Part shown: piece after piece, positions 46,201-60,600 of the stretch
Layout: the number at the start of each line of letters is the position of its first letter
How positions within the stretch are numbered: position 1 is the stretch's first letter
Origin: Tupaia tana
Taxonomy: Eukaryota; Chordata; Mammalia; Scandentia; Tupaiidae
Direction: 5' to 3'
DNA length: 64,000 bases
NCBI GenBank assembly: GCA_026018925.1
Contig: JAKSZU010000004.1
Span: forward strand, 14,586,964-14,650,963
The notes under the pieces: model-generated
Database searches by the model: none
What the model saw: the letters and a program-made list of their open reading frames with translations, nothing else
Told to the model about the DNA's origin: nothing
Translations under genes and position numbers: made by a program

Positions 46201-49200
46201 GAACGTTTCTCCCACTAGAAGTAAGAGTCTTTCCTTTTTGATGGGAATAGATGTTTGCTGAAGTCTCTCTTCTGTTGTTTTTACCAATGTGCTCTCAGGA
46301 GGGGAACTCTACTGAAGTGTCTAACAAGCAGTATCTCCTTTTTCACAGGGGGATCAGTACTAGGGAGGATCCCAGAGACACTTTACCTTACTAGGGAATT
46401 TCAGATATATGATTCTAGACCTGTCTAGTCTGTCTGGCAGGGTAAAAAATGAGGAGGAGAGGACAATATGAAACGAAAGAAAAGACTACAGAGAAAAATA
46501 AAGAAAAGGTCGCGTGCCGCGCGCCTTAGTGCAATTTCGCCAGAGGCTTGTAGGAGGGCCTTTCGCCTGCTGGCAGGCACGAAAAGTCTGGAGGGAGAAG
46601 CAGAGCTAGGTATTAACAAGAGAATGGAGGGGTTTCAAGAAAAAAAAAGCCACTGCAGGGAGATCCTATCTACCTACCTAGAAGGTGGAGTCTGGAGTCT
46701 GGAAGTGGGGTGGGGGTCAGAGGTGACCCTCCCTTGGTATCCCTTGCTGGCCAGAGGCTTGTAGGAGGGCCTTTCACCTGCTGGCAGGCACGGAAAGTCT
46801 AGAAGGTGGAGTCTGGGGTCTGGGAGTCTGGAAGTGGGGTGGGGGTCAGAGGTGACCCTCCCTTGGTATCCCTTGCTGGCCAGAGGCTTGTAGGAGGGCC
46901 TTTCGCCTGCTGGCAGGCCCATCATGACTTTTCCAACAACCTAATGTTTACTCCTCATTCAGATGTCCCCAGGGTAAGGCCTCTGATGACAGATACCTGG
47001 AACCTACCTAGCCAGGGCCATCAGATACATTTCAGTTGAACATCATATGCCCAGTCAACCCTCCATTGCTGCCAGTGGTAGGGTAATTAGTAGAGTCCCT
47101 CTGGAGAGAAACTTGGGATCCAGATATCTAAAATTATTCACATCATTTTATCAAGTATCCCACTTCTAGAAATGTGTCTTCGGGGAGTAATCAGAGGGGT
47201 GCATGAAGATTCATATGCAAGGATATTTAATCTAGTTTTATTCCTAGATAACAAATATTAGAAACCACCTAAATGTTCCCACAGTAGCAGGATGGTTAAA
47301 TTAAATTCTAGGATATCTATAAAATAAAATATTTTATTACCATCAAAATAATGCCTTAAGATTTAGTGGCATAGGAAAATATTCATAATATTAAAACCAG
47401 TTTACCCAGGACCTGATTTCTGTGCACCCAGATTAATTAATATTCAGGGATACTAATTAAGCTGAAGTGCAGAGCCAGCCTTTTGCTCGTGCTGCAGAAT
47501 CTCATTCTCTGTGGTTTCCCCAGGGGGAGCCTGCTCACTTCGAGTATCTGATGTACCCGCTGCACTCTGCATCCATCACCGGTCTAGCCACCTGCATCCG
47601 CAAACCCCTCATTGCCACCTGTTCTCTGGATCGATCCATTCGCATCTGGAACTATGAGACAAAGTAAGGCGTGAAAGACTTTATTACAGTAGTATGCAGT
47701 AATTCAATGGCTAAATTCATTTATGTGAATTATTTTCATTAGAGAGTTTTACATTTTAATTACTTAGAAGCAAGCTTTCATTTGGAAAAAAAATTTTTGA
47801 GAGGTTTTTGCTATAGGGTGCGTGTGCTCACCAGACAGACAGAGACAGACAGAGAGACAGAAAGCGAGAAATCACCCCCCAGGGGGGATGGCCACACCGC
47901 AATCCCTTCTCCTCCATTCTCCTCTCGGGATCTTGGGCACGCACGCCCAAGTTCAGCGACATAGCCATTATGCTAACTGCTGGTCCCAATGTGTTCTTTA
48001 TTTAATGCTTAGCAAATATGCCAGATACTCTGCTAGACCCTAGGGTCAAAAAGGCAGCACCCCAATATCTCACCTTCTTACATACATTCCTATGCCCTGC
48101 CAGCTTGCCTGTCCTCTCACTGCCTCCCAGTTTTGCTTTTTGATTCGTGGAGCTCTCCAGACCCCTCATTCTTCCTCTTTGTCCTCACCGCTGCCCTCAT
48201 TCACCCCCGAACCCTAGTGATCTTATCCTTCCAGCACAGCTGCCCTGGCAGCCTCTCTCTGACCTTAGATTGAGCCTCCACTGTTTTCTTTGCTCTTATA
48301 GACAGCTTCTGATGCTGCAGGGGTGAGGGATGAGAGAGACAAAACTCATACAATACTTGTGATTTTTGAAATCTCAGCAGATCCGTGTCTTCAGTATCAC
48401 TAGACCACACTTTGATCAGTCCCTCTATTTGCCATCCTCCATGCTGGACTTTATCCTCCAGTATCCAACATCTAGGAAGGGGAGGAACCAATCAATTATC
48501 GCAAATGCTGAGGTGGCAGTGTGTGCCAGATGCGATGGAGGACTTGAGGGATTTAGTGGGCCAGGCTTACAATTTGATCAGCGATTTTTTCTCTTCACAG
48601 CACTCTGGAACTATTTAAGGAATACCAAGAAGAGGCTTATACGGTCAGCCTCCATCCATCTGGACACTTCATTGTAGTAGGGTTTGCTGACAAACTGCGC
48701 CTTATGAATCTACTCATTGATGATATACGTTCTTTCAAAGAGTACTCTGTCAGAGGATGCAGAGAGGTAAAAACTGCTGGGATCAGGGTCCCATTTCTCA
48801 GAAAGCCAGGGTTGAAAGAATTAACAACCTTCTGGGGAGGTTGGACCAGAAAAATAAATTAAAAAGGAGAAAACATCCACCCAACAAATGTAATTGAGTA
48901 AACGGTTCTGTGAGTATATGGTTCTGTCCCTGTCGTTTTATGCCCATGAAAATGTCCTATTGAATCTAAAACCTTGAAATTATTACTGTGAAACCCCACC
49001 TGTGGTAAGCCCTCTCTGTGATAATGGAGTGTTAACAGATACCAAAAAAAGAAAAGTAATCTGAGAATCGGTCATAGCTAAGTAAGTGCCTGGTAGGAGC
49101 TGGGAAGATAAGCCTCAAGGGTGAGAGGCCATCAACGGCCATCAGACCTCCCCTGAGATTTCTTGCAGAAACAAGACAGATTTCAGCAATCACTTCCTGA

Positions 49201-52200
49201 CTCTGAGACAGCGCTTCTACTCACTAAACGAGTGCACTAGAATTCAAGCAGCTTAGTGATTAATGGGCAAGGCCATGTCAGGATGCTGGCAGTCGTGAGC
49301 CATGAGCCGGGGGGATAGCGAAAGTCTCACCTGTCAGCTCCTCAGTCCTATTTGCACCACCCCCACTCCTGGCTCCAGCCTGGACTCCGGAAGCACGCCC
49401 TTGACTGTAACCTCCAGTGAGCCTGCTCATTTCTTTCACGCTCCCTCGCTGTGTTTCCCTGTAGTGTTCCTTTAGCAATGGAGGCCACCTGTTTGCTGCA
49501 GTCAATGGGAATGTGATTCACATTTTTACCACCACAAGCCTGGAGAATATCTCGAACCTGAAAGGACACACTGGGAAGGTGAGTGAGTACTCAGCGTCCT
49601 GGGAAGCAAGGGGCACAGAGTCAGGCAGGTGAACAAAAGGAGTGAGTCCTTTCCTCATGGGGCTCACTGTCTTCTTGGTGCATTATAAAAATAATGCATA
49701 AATGTAACTACTAATTGAAATTGATTCGATGAAAGAAAAACATGGGATTGTTGTGAGAGGAAATAATGAAGGAGTTTGCGTAATGTAGGTTGGGCATCCG
49801 CAAAGGCTTGGTCCTGGGGAGTAAGTAGGAGTCAACCACTCGTAGATGGTGGGGATAATCATTGTCATTAGGGAATCCAGGTGGGAGGTTGCATGTCATG
49901 TCAGGGGAACTGAAGAATCTGTGAGACTGGAAGATGGATACGAGGTTGAAGCAGGAGTGAGCTGAGATCGGAGAGGTTTGCAGGAGCCCAAATACATGGA
50001 ACCTTGTAGGCTTTGTAAGGTTTATTTTCTTTATCTTCTTTGTTCTTTGAAATCGTTGAAGACTTTCAGGACAGAGAACATGTGACCAGATTTGCACTGT
50101 GAAAGATGACTTTGGCTGCAGAGTGAAGAATACATTGAAGGAGAGAAGGGCAGAAATGGTAGGGAGGTTGCTGTGAAGACATTCACAGCAGATAGTATTT
50201 TGGACGGTGATGGTGGTAGTACAGTTTAGGAGAAGTGGATGGGTTCAAAAGATTTTTAGAAGATAAAATCAATAGGTCCTGAAGTAGAGTAGATATGAGG
50301 CATGAAGAAGGAGAGGCCAAAGATCCAAAGGACAAAAAAAAAAAAAAAAAATCAGACCAATTGGAAGAGGAAAGGCAGTTGGAAAAGAGAGACGTTCTAG
50401 GCGGAAGGCCATATTAGAGATGATGAATGGAGGTATAAAACAGGATGGTGCTTTGTGGTTTATGTGCTTAAATCATCAGACATATTAGAAGAGTGATGAA
50501 AGAGGGAACTGGAGAGTTTGCATCCTAGAAGACAGTGTGTGGAATCAGACATTAGCCTGTAGGCAATGAGAAGCAATTGGGAGGATTTTTAAAAAGGAAG
50601 TTCTGAGACCAGAAAGGTAATTCTCTTAACAGTATTGAAGATGGAGGTGTTCTGGGTTTGTGTCCAGAGACCTCTCTGAGGGCAACAGGCACATGCATGC
50701 CAGTGACCTGGGGCAGGCTGGGCCTAGATCTCAGCATCAGGACCTGGTTGGAGATGCTGTCTCTCTCTTGCTCTCTTTTACTGAAAAAATAGATAAACTT
50801 CTAAAAATATCAGCTTCAAATATTTGCTGATTTAATTCCAGTGGAATACAGACTTTGCTCTTCCATAGCTTCCCATCAGCCCTACCCTTCGTTTTGTCAA
50901 TAATGATACTCATGTGTCATCTTTATATGTTACAACCCCTACAACACATTTTTTTAATAATTATTATTTTATATAATTTATGGCCTTTTAAAGAAGTTGG
51001 GGTGGGGAATGAGAGCAAAAGTCTATTTGCAACGTCTTTATAGTTTTTTTTTTTTTTTTGGAGAGGTTTTTCGCTATAGGGCGCGTGCGCTCACCAGACA
51101 GACAGAGACATAGAGACAGAAAGCGAGAAATCACCCCCCAGGGGGGATGGTCACGCCGCAATCCCTTCTCCTCCATTCTCCTCTCGGGATCTTGGGCACG
51201 CACGCACACGCGCCCAGCGTGAGTTTTAAGCCACCGAGTCCAGGACACGAACCGTGGTTGACTACGTGGGAGTCCAGCGACATAGCCATTACGCTAACTG
51301 CTGGTTCCCGCAACGTTTTTTATATTAACTTCTCATTTACCATTTTGGTTCTTTTCATTTCTTCTTAGGAATTCGAGTTACCAACTGGCGTCATTGTCTT
51401 ACTCCAATAAAGATGTGCTCTTACCCCTCTCCATTGTGCTGTTATTGTCAAATATATACATTAATGACATTTCTACCTGCTATGAGATGAACAATACGAT
51501 ATATGCACATGCACAGTTGCTTTTAAAATCGGCTTAGAGAATGAAGACGATGAATATGCAATTATACGGTTTCTTAATTACCTGCATAATTACCTCTATC
51601 AGTGCTTTGATTTTGTTTTGGGCTTTTTGTTTGGGTTTTTGGGTATTGATTCATGTTAGTATCTGAGGTTACCTACTTTCCGCCTGAAGAACTCCCTTTA
51701 GTGTTTCTTATAAGGCAAGTCTGGTAGCAATGATTTTTATTGGTTTTTATTTATTTATTGGAGAACATCTTTATTTAACCTTCATACTTAAAATAAGGAA
51801 ATAAGGACCAGCAGGTGGTGTAGCAGTTATGTCGCTGAACTCCCATGCAGTTGACTGAGTTTGAATCCCAGACCCAACAGCATGAAACTCACGCCAGGTG
51901 TGTGTCCATGCGTGCTCAAAATTTCAAGAGGAGAATGGAGGAGAAGATAATTTCTCGCTTTCTGTCTCTTTGTCTCTCCAGCAAGTGCATGTGCCCTATA
52001 GTAAAAAAAATCCCTCAAAATAAATAAATTAATTAATTAAATAAAATAAGGAAATATAATTTTGCTGGATTTATGTTGTTCGTTTTGTTTTGTTTTACTT
52101 TCAATACTTTACGTCTCCCACTTTCTGGCCTCCTTTGTTTCTGATGAGACATAGTATATCAATCTTACCAGGGTTCGCTTTATGTGATAGATCGTTTTTC

Positions 52201-53290
52201 TCTTACAGCCTGGATGTTTTTGTATCTTTCACTTTTAGTGTTTTGATTGTGATGTGTCTGGATATAGATTTCTTTGCATTTATTTTACTTGAATTTACTG
52301 CACTTCTTGGATGTATAGATTTGATGTTTTTCAACAAAACTGAGATGTTTTCAGCCTTATTTATTCCTATGGGTTTTGGTCTCTTTTTCTATCTCCTCTT
52401 AGTATTCCCATTACACATATGTTGGTACATTTCATGGTTGCCCACATCTCTCTGAGGCGCTTACTCTTCCTTAGTTCTTTTTTCTTCTGTTCTTCAGATT
52501 GCATAATTTGATCTATCTTCATATTCACGAGCTCAAATCTACTGTGAAGCCTTTCAGCTGAATTTTTCATTTTGTTATTATTGTGCTTTTCAGCCACTTT
52601 CATTTCATCTTGAATTTCCATTTTTTTAAAGAATTTTTAAAATGGTTTATTTATCATTATTATTTTTTTTAATTTGCTATAGGGCGCATGCACTCACCAG
52701 AGAGAGACAGAAAGAGAGACAAGAAGAGAGAGAGAGAGAAAAAGTAAAAAAAGCAAGCAGCTAGGTCTGGGACTCGAACTGCAGTTAGCTATATGGGAGC
52801 CCAGTGCCTTAACCACCACGCCACCTGCTGGCCTCTGAATTTCCATTTTTTTAAAGAATTATTATTTTTATTTGTTTATTATTATTATTTTCACATGAGT
52901 TTTGCCAGAGAAAGACATAGAGAGAAAGAGAGAGAGAGAGGGAGAGTGAGAACACAAGCCACCAGGTCCAGGACTCGAACCATGGTTAGCCATGTGGGAA
53001 TTCTAGCGCCTTAACCACCACACCTCCTGCTGGCCCCTGAATTTCCTTTTTTTTTTTTTTTTTAAGTAATTTCTGTATCCTTATTTATATTCCCTATTTA
53101 ATGAGATTTTTCCTTAACTATGTAAGCCTAGTTTCTATTAGTTCATTAAACATATTCATATTAACTGCTTTGAAGTTTTTGCTGAGTCCACCATCTAGGC
53201 CCCTCCATAGGTCGTTTCCATTTTAGGGTTGTTGTGTTTGTTTTTTTTTTTTTTTTTTGAAGAATTATTTTTATTTAACTTTATTTATTT

Positions 53291-53327
<37 letters not shown>

Positions 53328-54565
53328 GAGAGAGAGGTTTTTGCTATAGGGCATGTGCACTCGCCAGACAGAGAGAGACATAGAGACAGAAAGCGAGAAA
53401 TCACCCCCCAGGGGGGATGGTCACTCCGCAATCCCTTCTCCTCCATTCTCCTCTTGGGATCTTGGGCACACACGCACATGCACCTGGCGTGAGTTTTAAG
53501 CCACCGGGTCCGGGACGCGAACCACGGTCGACTACGTGGGAGTCCAGCGACATAGCCATTAGCTAACTGCTGGTTCCCTATTTATTTACTTATTTTAATT
53601 GGAGAGGAACAGAGTGAGAGAAAGGGAAAGTGAGAAAGCAAGTCGCCAGGCCCAGGACTCAAACTGCGGTTGGCCATCATTTTTTTTTTTTCATGTTTGA
53701 TCATTTTTTGTTGACTGACTATTTTAAACAATACCATATTGTAGCAATTCCAGGTACTTACTTCCCCAGGGAGTTGTTGTGAATGTTGTTGGTTTGTTGG
53801 TTGGTTGTTTAGTGTCTTGGCTACATTAATTTTGTGATGTCTCTGTCCTCTGCTATATGTAGCCTCTGATATCCCAGCTCAGATTTTTTCTTCTTTTACC
53901 TTCTAGCCTGGCTACCTAGGGCTTGCCCCTCGTTGGCCTAAGCTGAGTATTACTCACAGATTGTGCGTAAGCCTCTTCAGCCAGTTCCTGTTGATCTGTG
54001 TGTGGTGGGAGGCTGCTACCACAGTTCAGGGAGTAGGTGGTCTTTCTTCCACGCTCAGCCTGAGACTAGAAGCTCGGAGGTTCCCTCTCTGATTGCACAC
54101 AGAGGGTTCAGCCTTGGGCATGCACCCGGTCTCCTAGACAGCCAGGGGTGAGTGTGGTTTTATTTTTAAGCCTGGCTTCCTAGGAGATGCCCTGAGTCAA
54201 AGTGGCTTATTGTTCAGTGTGTGGTCAGCTGTTGTGCTTACGCCTCTCGTGCCAGTGCAACTTTCCCCGTGTTCACGGGTCTTCGTGCAGCACAGGCGAG
54301 TGTTCAGGCCTGGTTGCTCCTGAGTGGGTGCAGCCTTACACCTGTGCACAGCCTTCCGGCCCCCAGAGCTGTCTGAGATCCTCATTCTCAGCTATTTTTC
54401 CAGGTTCCTATAAATATGTCATTATTTCCAAATTCAAAAAGTTTTGAATAAACGTGGCAATGATTGATTGGTTGTAGCATTAAAAAGTCATCATGATTTC
54501 ATCTTTATATACAGAGTGAAAAAGAAAAGAAATGAGTGGGTCTTTTTTTTTTTCTTTTTTTGGAG

Positions 54566-54615
<50 letters not shown>

Positions 54616-57600
54616 ATAGGGCACGTGTGCTTGCCAGACAGACAGAGAGAGACAGAGAGACAGAAAGCAAGAAATCACCCCCCAGGGGGGATAGCCACAC
54701 TGCAATCCCTTCTCCTCCATTCTCTCTGGGCACGCACTCACACGCACCCGGCGTGAGTTTATGCCACTGGGTCTGGGACTTGAACTGCGGTTGTCTACGT
54801 GGGAGTCCAGTGACATAGCCATTACGCTAACTGCTGGCCCCAAGAAATGAGTGTTTCACCTTCAGTCATTTGCAGACATCTTAGATCAGAGGTCCCCAAC
54901 CTTTTTGCCGCCAGGGCTGGTTTTGTAGAAGACAATTTTTCTACAAACAAGATTGGGGGAGAATGGTTTGGGATGATTCAAGCACACTACATTTATTGTG
55001 CACTTCATTTCTATTATTCCATTGTAGTATAATGGAATAATTATACAGCACACCACAATGCAGTCAGCGGGAGCCTGAGCTTGTTTTTCTGCAGCTAGAC
55101 AGTCCCATCTGGGGCGCCTGTGAGAATCCGGTGCTGCAGATCTGGCAGGGGGCAGCGCTCAGCCAGTATGCGAGCAATGGGGAGCAGTTGGAAATACAGA
55201 TGAAGCTTTCCTCTCTGCCTGCCGCTCACTCCTGCTGTGCAGCCTGTTCTGGTCTGGCTGGGGGTTGGAGGACCCCCATCTAAATAGCAGAATGTTAGCA
55301 GGAGGGCCTATCCCAGGGGAATGGAGCACCTGAAGAATTCACTCCCTTTTCCATGTCGTGGTGTGTGTGTGTGTATGTGTGTGCACACTGTGTGCACACT
55401 AACTGCGTATGTCTTCATCCCCTGCAGATTCGTTCAATTGTGTGGAATGTAGATGACAGCAAGCTGATTTCTGGTGGCACAGATGGTGCCGTGTACGAAT
55501 GGAATCTGTCTACAGGAAAGAGAGAGACAGAGTGCGTGCTCAAATCCTGCAGCTACAACTGTGTTACCATCTCCCCTGACAGCAAAATTATCTTTGCTGT
55601 TGGATCAGACCAGACCCTCAAGGAGATTGCAGATTCATCCGTGAGTCTGCCCTGCCCCGCCTTTGGGCTGCTGCACCAATCTGCAGGACACAGCCTCCCA
55701 TGCTGACAACAGAAAGCATGAGCACAGGGGGCCTGTGGGAGCAGGGGTAACCTCTGGCTCCTCGTTCTTCTTGGGTCAGCCGGCCATTGTCACTTCCTGA
55801 ATTTCCTGGGCAGTTCCCTTCCTGACTGGGTTAAATCATGAGGCCCTCTCCATTTCCCTTTCACGTGCTGCCTGGAACTCCTCCTTCACCCTGTCCTCCC
55901 CAGCGCTCCACCCTGGCATGAGGTGAGTGCATCTCTAATGTCACTCTCACTCTTGGTCTGCACTTGCTTCTCTGGGGTAAACACGCAGCAATTGTCAGCT
56001 GTGTCATCTAGGCTTGCCTCTGTATTCTCTTCAAGTCCTCAAACTCTGCAATTTGAGAATTGCAGCAGCAGAGCTCAGCAAGGACACTTCCTACACCTGT
56101 GGCTTGTGTGCATCTCAGGAGCCCAGTGACAGCTGCTCACCTGCTTCTCCAGCTCTTGCTTAGTGCTTGTCACTCTCTTGGTGCTGGTGCCTGGGAAGGG
56201 TGGAGATGCTGCAGCAGCAAACTCCTTAGGCAGGTGTTCCCTTGGCTGGACACAGGGTAGAGTAGGGTGACTGTCCTGTGTACCCTGAGTGGCCTGGTCC
56301 TCATTCCATGGTAGCTTTTACAGCTGTACCAGAATAGCATACTGTCATTTATATGATGGCCATTCATACACATTTACTGAACAGACTGATGATCAACATC
56401 CCACTCACTTTGAGATGCGAGACAGCATAGCCGTCTAGAACAAACTGGAGCCAGAATGCCACTTACCAGGTGTGTGAGTTGAGAGGTCTGTAACAGTTTC
56501 ACCCTGTTTAGAAGAGGGATAACAGTAGCTGCCTCAGAGGATCTTTGCATGGACCAAATGAGTTACAGCATGTAAAGGCGTAGAGCAATGATTGGCATAC
56601 AGTAAGGGCCGCGTAAAGATTTTCTTTTATTAGTGTTTTTCCTAGAACCAAGAAATATTGTTTGTACCTTTTATGTGCTGAAACTATGCCAGGTGCTGTA
56701 AGGAATAGAAAAAAAAATTTTTAACAACTGTTTGTTATTTACTATGTCTTATTGTTTTAAATTTGTTGTAGGGCACGTGTGTGTGCACCAGAGAGAGAGA
56801 AAGAGAAATGGAGAAAGCAAACCTGCAGGACCAGGGCTCAAACTACAGTCAGCCATGTGGGAGTCCAGTATCTTAACCACTATGCCATCTACTGGCCCCA
56901 AAATAACATTTTTAGGGACCAGTAGATGACATAATGATTATATCGCTGGACTCCCACGTAGTCGACCATGGTTCAAGTCCTGGACCCTGGTGGCTTAAAA
57001 CTCACACTGGGCATGTGTGCATGTATGCCCAAAATCCTGAGAGGAGAGAGGAGAAGGGATTGTGGTGTGGCCATCCGCCTGGGAGAGGGGGATGATTTTT
57101 CACTTTCTGTTTCTCTCTCTATCTCTCTCTCTTTCTCTCTCCCTCTCTCTCTCTCTTTCTCTCTCCCTCTCTCTCTCTCCAGCAAGTGCATGCAGTCTAT
57201 AGCAAAAGTCTCTCTTAAAAAATAAATAAAAACATATGAACCCCTAACAGTGCTATTACAGGGGGTTGGCAGGGTGTCTTTTTCAAAAAGTTCATGGAGA
57301 ATGCATAGTATGAAAAGTACTACATGGATTTCAATTTTTTTTTTTTTTTGCACCAAGATAAACTTGTGCTATAATTCCATTTCCCATGAATTTTTGACAT
57401 TCCCTCAAAGAGGAGACAAGGAGAATGATACCGGGACACAGCTTGGCCACTCACACTGATCCAAGCTGCATGTGTTCCAGGTTCTTCGAGAGATGTCAGC
57501 GTTTGACGTTGTCTACACAGCCGTTGCTATCTCGCATTCCGGGCGCATGATGTTTGTGGGCACCTCGGTGGGAACCATCCGGGCAATGAAGTACCCTCTG

Positions 57601-60600
57601 CCATTGCAGAAAGAATTCAATGAGTACCAGGCCCATGCTGGTCCCATCACCAAGGTGAGAGACGAACCTGTCCTCAGGGGCCCAGTCCCAGAATCTGCCC
57701 CTCACAACATACCTTCTTCCTCCCTTCAGCCTCCCAAGGTCTTTTCTCCCTCCTATTCCTTTTCTCTCTTTATTGTTCCTCCACCGTCATTCAGTAGACA
57801 TTCACCGACCACTAATAAAGCTTACCCACCACAGGCGATGCATTCTGATGGATGCCAGACACAGCCCTCCAGCCACGTTACACCTCCCAGCCTCTGAGAG
57901 TGTGAACTGCTCATGGCTCACAGCTGCCCCTGCTCCGGACCCAGTGGCTTCAAACTCACTCTGGGCATGTGTGTGCGTGCCCAAGATCCCAGGAGGAGAA
58001 TGGAAGAGAAGGGATTGTAGTGTGGCCATCATCCCAGGGGGCGACTTCTCACTTTCCTTCTCACTGTGTGTGTGTCTCTCTCTCCAGCGAGTGCACACAC
58101 TCTAAGGCAAAAACCTCTCAAAAAAAAAAAAAAAAGAAAGAAAGAAAGACAGACAGACCCTGGAGGCCATTGCATGAGCACATATTCATAACTGGCCTTG
58201 AATCCCCCCTTTTCATGAGCAGTGTCTATGTTCAACAGCAACAACCCAAGCAAAGTGTGGTAATGCATGTGATCAAATAGGATCCAGTCTGAGAAAGGAA
58301 GAAAATTCTGTAGGAAGCTACAACATGGGTGAACTGAAGGACATTATGCCAAATGAAATAAACCATTCCCAATAGGAACATGTCCTGGGTGCTTACACTT
58401 ATATGAGGTACTTAGGGTAGTCAGAAATCATAGAGACTGGAAGAAGAATCATGATGGCCAGGGCATGGGAATTATTGTTTAATTGGCATAGCATCTCAGT
58501 CTTTTTAAAAAAATAATTATGTATTTAATTTTATTTATTATTATTATTATTATTCAGTTTGCTATAGGGCACATGCACTCACCAGAGAGAAAGTGAAAAA
58601 ACAAACTGCCAGCTCTGGGATTCGAACCATGGCAGGCCATGTGGGAGTCCAGCACCCCAATCACCATGCCACCTGCTAGCCCACATCTCAGTCTCATGAA
58701 ACAGAGTTGTGGAGATGGAGAACAGTGAAGGCTGTTCAACATTTTAAATGTATTTAATAATGCTGAACTGTATACTTAAAAGTGCTTAAGATGGTCAGTT
58801 TTATATTATGTGTATTTTACCACAATAAGGAGAGGAAAAACTAATCTCTAGCATGTAAAATAGTTGCCAAGAAAGCATAGCCAATGGTAAATTAAAAGTT
58901 ATTCATAGCAGGGACCAGCAGGTGGCATGGTGGTTATGGTGCTAGACACTCCAACATGGTTGACCACGGTTCAAGTCCTGGACCTGGTGGCTTGCTTTCT
59001 CACTTTCCTCTTTCTCTCTCTGTGTCTCTCTCTGGTCAAATTAAAATGAATGAATGAATGAATGAATGAATAAATCTTTTTTTAAAAAGTTATTCATAGT
59101 AAAAAAAAAGTGTGTTTCCTCTCCCTTCCTTTCCCCTCTCTTAATCCAGATTGAATGACATTAAAGCAAAGGTTTTTAATTCTGTCTCAAACTCTATGTT
59201 CGTTTACCTACAATACGATCGTTACTAAGAAAGGGTTTTTCATTATAAACTGGAACATTCCTGTACTGAACCTGGGCCTTGAGTTCAAAGTACATTTCAA
59301 TAACATATAAGTGGAACTGTCCCATCACCACAAAGATCCCCTCATGCTCCTTTCGCAGTTACACTCCTCTAACCATCCCTAATTCCTGGAGGCAACTAGC
59401 TTGTTCCGTTTCTATAATTTTGTCATTCTGAGATTTTTATATACATGGAATCGTACAGTATGAGATCTGAGAGGCTTTTCTTCCACACAGTTAATACCCT
59501 TCAGATCCATCCAAGTCATGTGGTATCTCAGTAGTTTGTTCTTTTTATTGCTGAGTAGTATTCTATGATATTACATGGTAAATAAACCACGGTTTGTTTA
59601 AAATATTCATCTGGTGTAGGATACTTGCATTTCTTTACCAATTTTTGGCTTTTATAAATGCTCTTCTATGAACAATGAGTATAGGCTTTGTGTGGATGTA
59701 AATGTTTGTTTCTCTGGGGTAAATGCCAGGAGTGTGATTGCCGAATTATATGGTAAATGTATGTTCAGCTTTTTATTGGTTATTTTTTTTTTTTTTTTTT
59801 TGGAGAGGTTTTTGCTATAGGGCACGTGCGCTCGCCGGACAGACAGAGACAGACAGAAAGATAGAAAGCGAGAAATCACCCACCAGAGGGGATGGCCACG
59901 CCGCAATCCCTTCTCCTCCATTCTCCTCTCGGGATCTTGGGCACGCACTCACACGCGCCCAGCGTGAGTTTAAGCCACCGGGTCCGGGACTCGAACCACG
60001 GTCGACTATGTGGGAGTCCAGTGACATAGCCATTACGCTAACTGCTGGTCCCAGTTCAGCTTTTTAAAGAAACTGCCAAGCTGTTAATATTTTCGAGTGG
60101 CTGTACCATTTTACATCCCCATCAGCAACAGGTAAGAGACCCAGTTTCTCCGCACAACTGTCAGCACTTGATGTTGCCACTGTTTTTTTTTTATCTTAGC
60201 TGTAGACTGAGTGTGTAGTGATAATTTGCGCTTCCCTAATGACAACGTTGACCATCTTTTCACGTGCTAACTTGCCATCTGTACCTCTGTTCTAGGAAAT
60301 GTTTCCAAATATCTCACCCACTTTCTAATTAGGCTATTTGGTTTTCTTTACTGTTGAGTTTTGAAAGCTCTTTATACGTACGTTCTAGATAACAGTTGAC
60401 TCGTGAGATCCCAAATCTGCAGGGAACACAGACATAGATGTAGCCTTGCTGTTCTTCTCACTAGCCAAGCTCCTATGTGTTCGTACCTCCCTGTGCGCCT
60501 GGGCTTGGGGTTATGTGGAGGCGGCCTTGCACAATGGCCAGCCCAGCCCTGGTCACCGATGGCCTCAGAAAGCTCTTCCTCTCCATGACCTTTCTCCTTC

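Larger units (their letters stand above)
40795..46919 (-). mobile_element. Nearly full-length L1 retrotransposon
   Basis: Exact 13-bp duplication 'CATCATGACTTTT' (40782-40794 and 46920-46932) bounds an element of about 5.9 kb without its internal SINE. On the minus strand it has a GC-rich 5' UTR (46166-46919) with repeated units, an open ORF1 (46165-45206), a 44-bp spacer, ORF2 (from 45161 to about 41080) and a 3' UTR ending in an A-rich tail. ORF2 is interrupted by at least three stops (for example at 44973, 43892 and 43022), at least two frame changes (near 42440 and 41480) and a SINE at 44409. The low divergence, intact ORF1 and clean duplication suggest a lineage-specific, not ancient, insertion. 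Confidence 0.95.
51310..54470 (-). mobile_element. Old L1 (ORF1 and 5' side), split by several SINEs
   Basis: Antisense L1 with 'AAGAACTCCCTTTAGTGTTT' (inter-ORF side), then ORF1 antisense ('GATTGTGATGTGTCTGGATA', 'CATATGTTGGTACATTTCAT', 'TCTTCTGTTCTTCAGATTGC') and a 5' UTR-like part to about 54420. SINEs lie at 51808, 52640, 52858, 53240 and 53296. Confidence 0.7.
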
